The notes below the pieces were generated by a model. It had not been told where the DNA came from. It made no database searches and saw only the letters and a list, made by a program, of their open reading frames with translations. DNA of 5,264 nt from the NCBI GenBank assembly GCA_003601795.1, contig PIXU01000301.1, positions 1-5,264 on the forward strand, in the 5' to 3' direction. Source of the stretch: Candidatus Methanophagales archaeon. GTDB taxonomy: Archaea; Halobacteriota; Syntropharchaeia; Alkanophagales; Methanospirareceae. A program made the position numbers and the translations under genes. Of this stretch, positions 4,991 to 5,264 are shown in pieces. Position 1 is the first letter of the stretch. Each line of letters opens with the position of its first letter.

Positions 4991-5264
4991 ATGGCAAAAG
5001 GTGTGAGCGTGAGTAAAAAGGAATTCGAGGAAAGGATAGAGCAATTGACAAGCGAAGTTAGCGTTCCCGTTAAAGCAGTAGAGGCGGAAATGGGTAAACT
5101 GAGCGGCATAAGGGGTGAATTACGCGGAATAGTGAAGGAGCTGGATAGAATAAAAGAGATGTTAGAGGAGAAAGGAGAGCAAGCGTTAAACGAAGAAGGG
5201 CTGGAAGAGATAAGAGATGCTGTGGAGATTTTAACCGATGAGTGGGAATCTAAGAAAACGAAAA
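4991..5264 (+). CDS. Coiled-coil protein of unknown function, 3' end outside window
   Basis: An open frame of 91 codons runs to the window edge without a stop. The visible part is highly charged and helical, with heptad-like spacing of Leu, Ile and Val, for example IRGELRGIVKELDRIKEMLE (40-59) and LEEIRDAVEILTDEW (71-85). This suggests a coiled coil. There are no cysteines, signal peptide or membrane segments in the visible part. I do not recognise a family. ATG 4991 is the first start after an in-frame TGA at 4985; GTG 5003 and GTG 5009 are alternatives but lie even farther from the Shine-Dalgarno site. The gene is divergent from mfnF with 70 nt between the starts, so the two promoters overlap. 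Confidence 0.65.
   Translation, partial: MAKGVSVSKKEFEERIEQLTSEVSVPVKAVEAEMGKLSGIRGELRGIVKELDRIKEMLEEKGEQALNEEGLEEIRDAVEILTDEWESKKTK

Overview
The window looks like a piece of a euryarchaeal chromosome, most plausibly from a methanogen or an anaerobic methanotroph. The strongest marker is an MfnF-type methanofuran biosynthesis protein (3901-4920, minus). The promoters agree with this: several genes have an A/T box centred about 24-32 nt before the start codon and little or no leader, as in archaeal leaderless transcription. A narrower placement (for example ANME-1-like) is only a guess.

Layout. (1) 1-800 is a scarred region. It holds the C-terminal part of a DDE transposase in two frames (3-480), a short minus-strand gene start with its own promoter that runs into the transposase (434-550), and the C-terminal third of a macro-domain protein with no 5' end (605-799). 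(2) 811-1722 holds a divergent pair: a tandem TFIIB-type zinc-ribbon protein (minus) and an acidic protein of unknown function (plus). Their starts lie about equally far from one A/T box. (3) 1733-2371 (minus) encodes a dephospho-CoA kinase of the bacterial/eukaryotic CoaE type, unusual for an archaeon. (4) 2372-2597 is a repeat-rich intergenic region with an imperfect inverted repeat of 30-nt arms and a partly duplicated leader. (5) 2598-3791 (plus) encodes four CBS domains followed by a C-terminal domain that matches the element order of ribosome hibernation factors (HPF/RaiA). (6) 3792-3900 lies between convergent genes and holds five tandem 8-bp units, another piece of the repeat family seen in (4), and T-rich tracts for both strands. 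(7) 3901-4920 is mfnF (minus). (8) 4991-5264 starts a divergent coiled-coil protein that runs off the window.

No single operon covers the window; nearly every gene has its own promoter and neighbours are divergent or convergent. Two genes make cofactors (CoA and methanofuran). The CBS-HPF protein is the best candidate for something little described: adenine-nucleotide sensing joined to ribosome silencing in one chain. I saw no CRISPR array, rRNA or tRNA.
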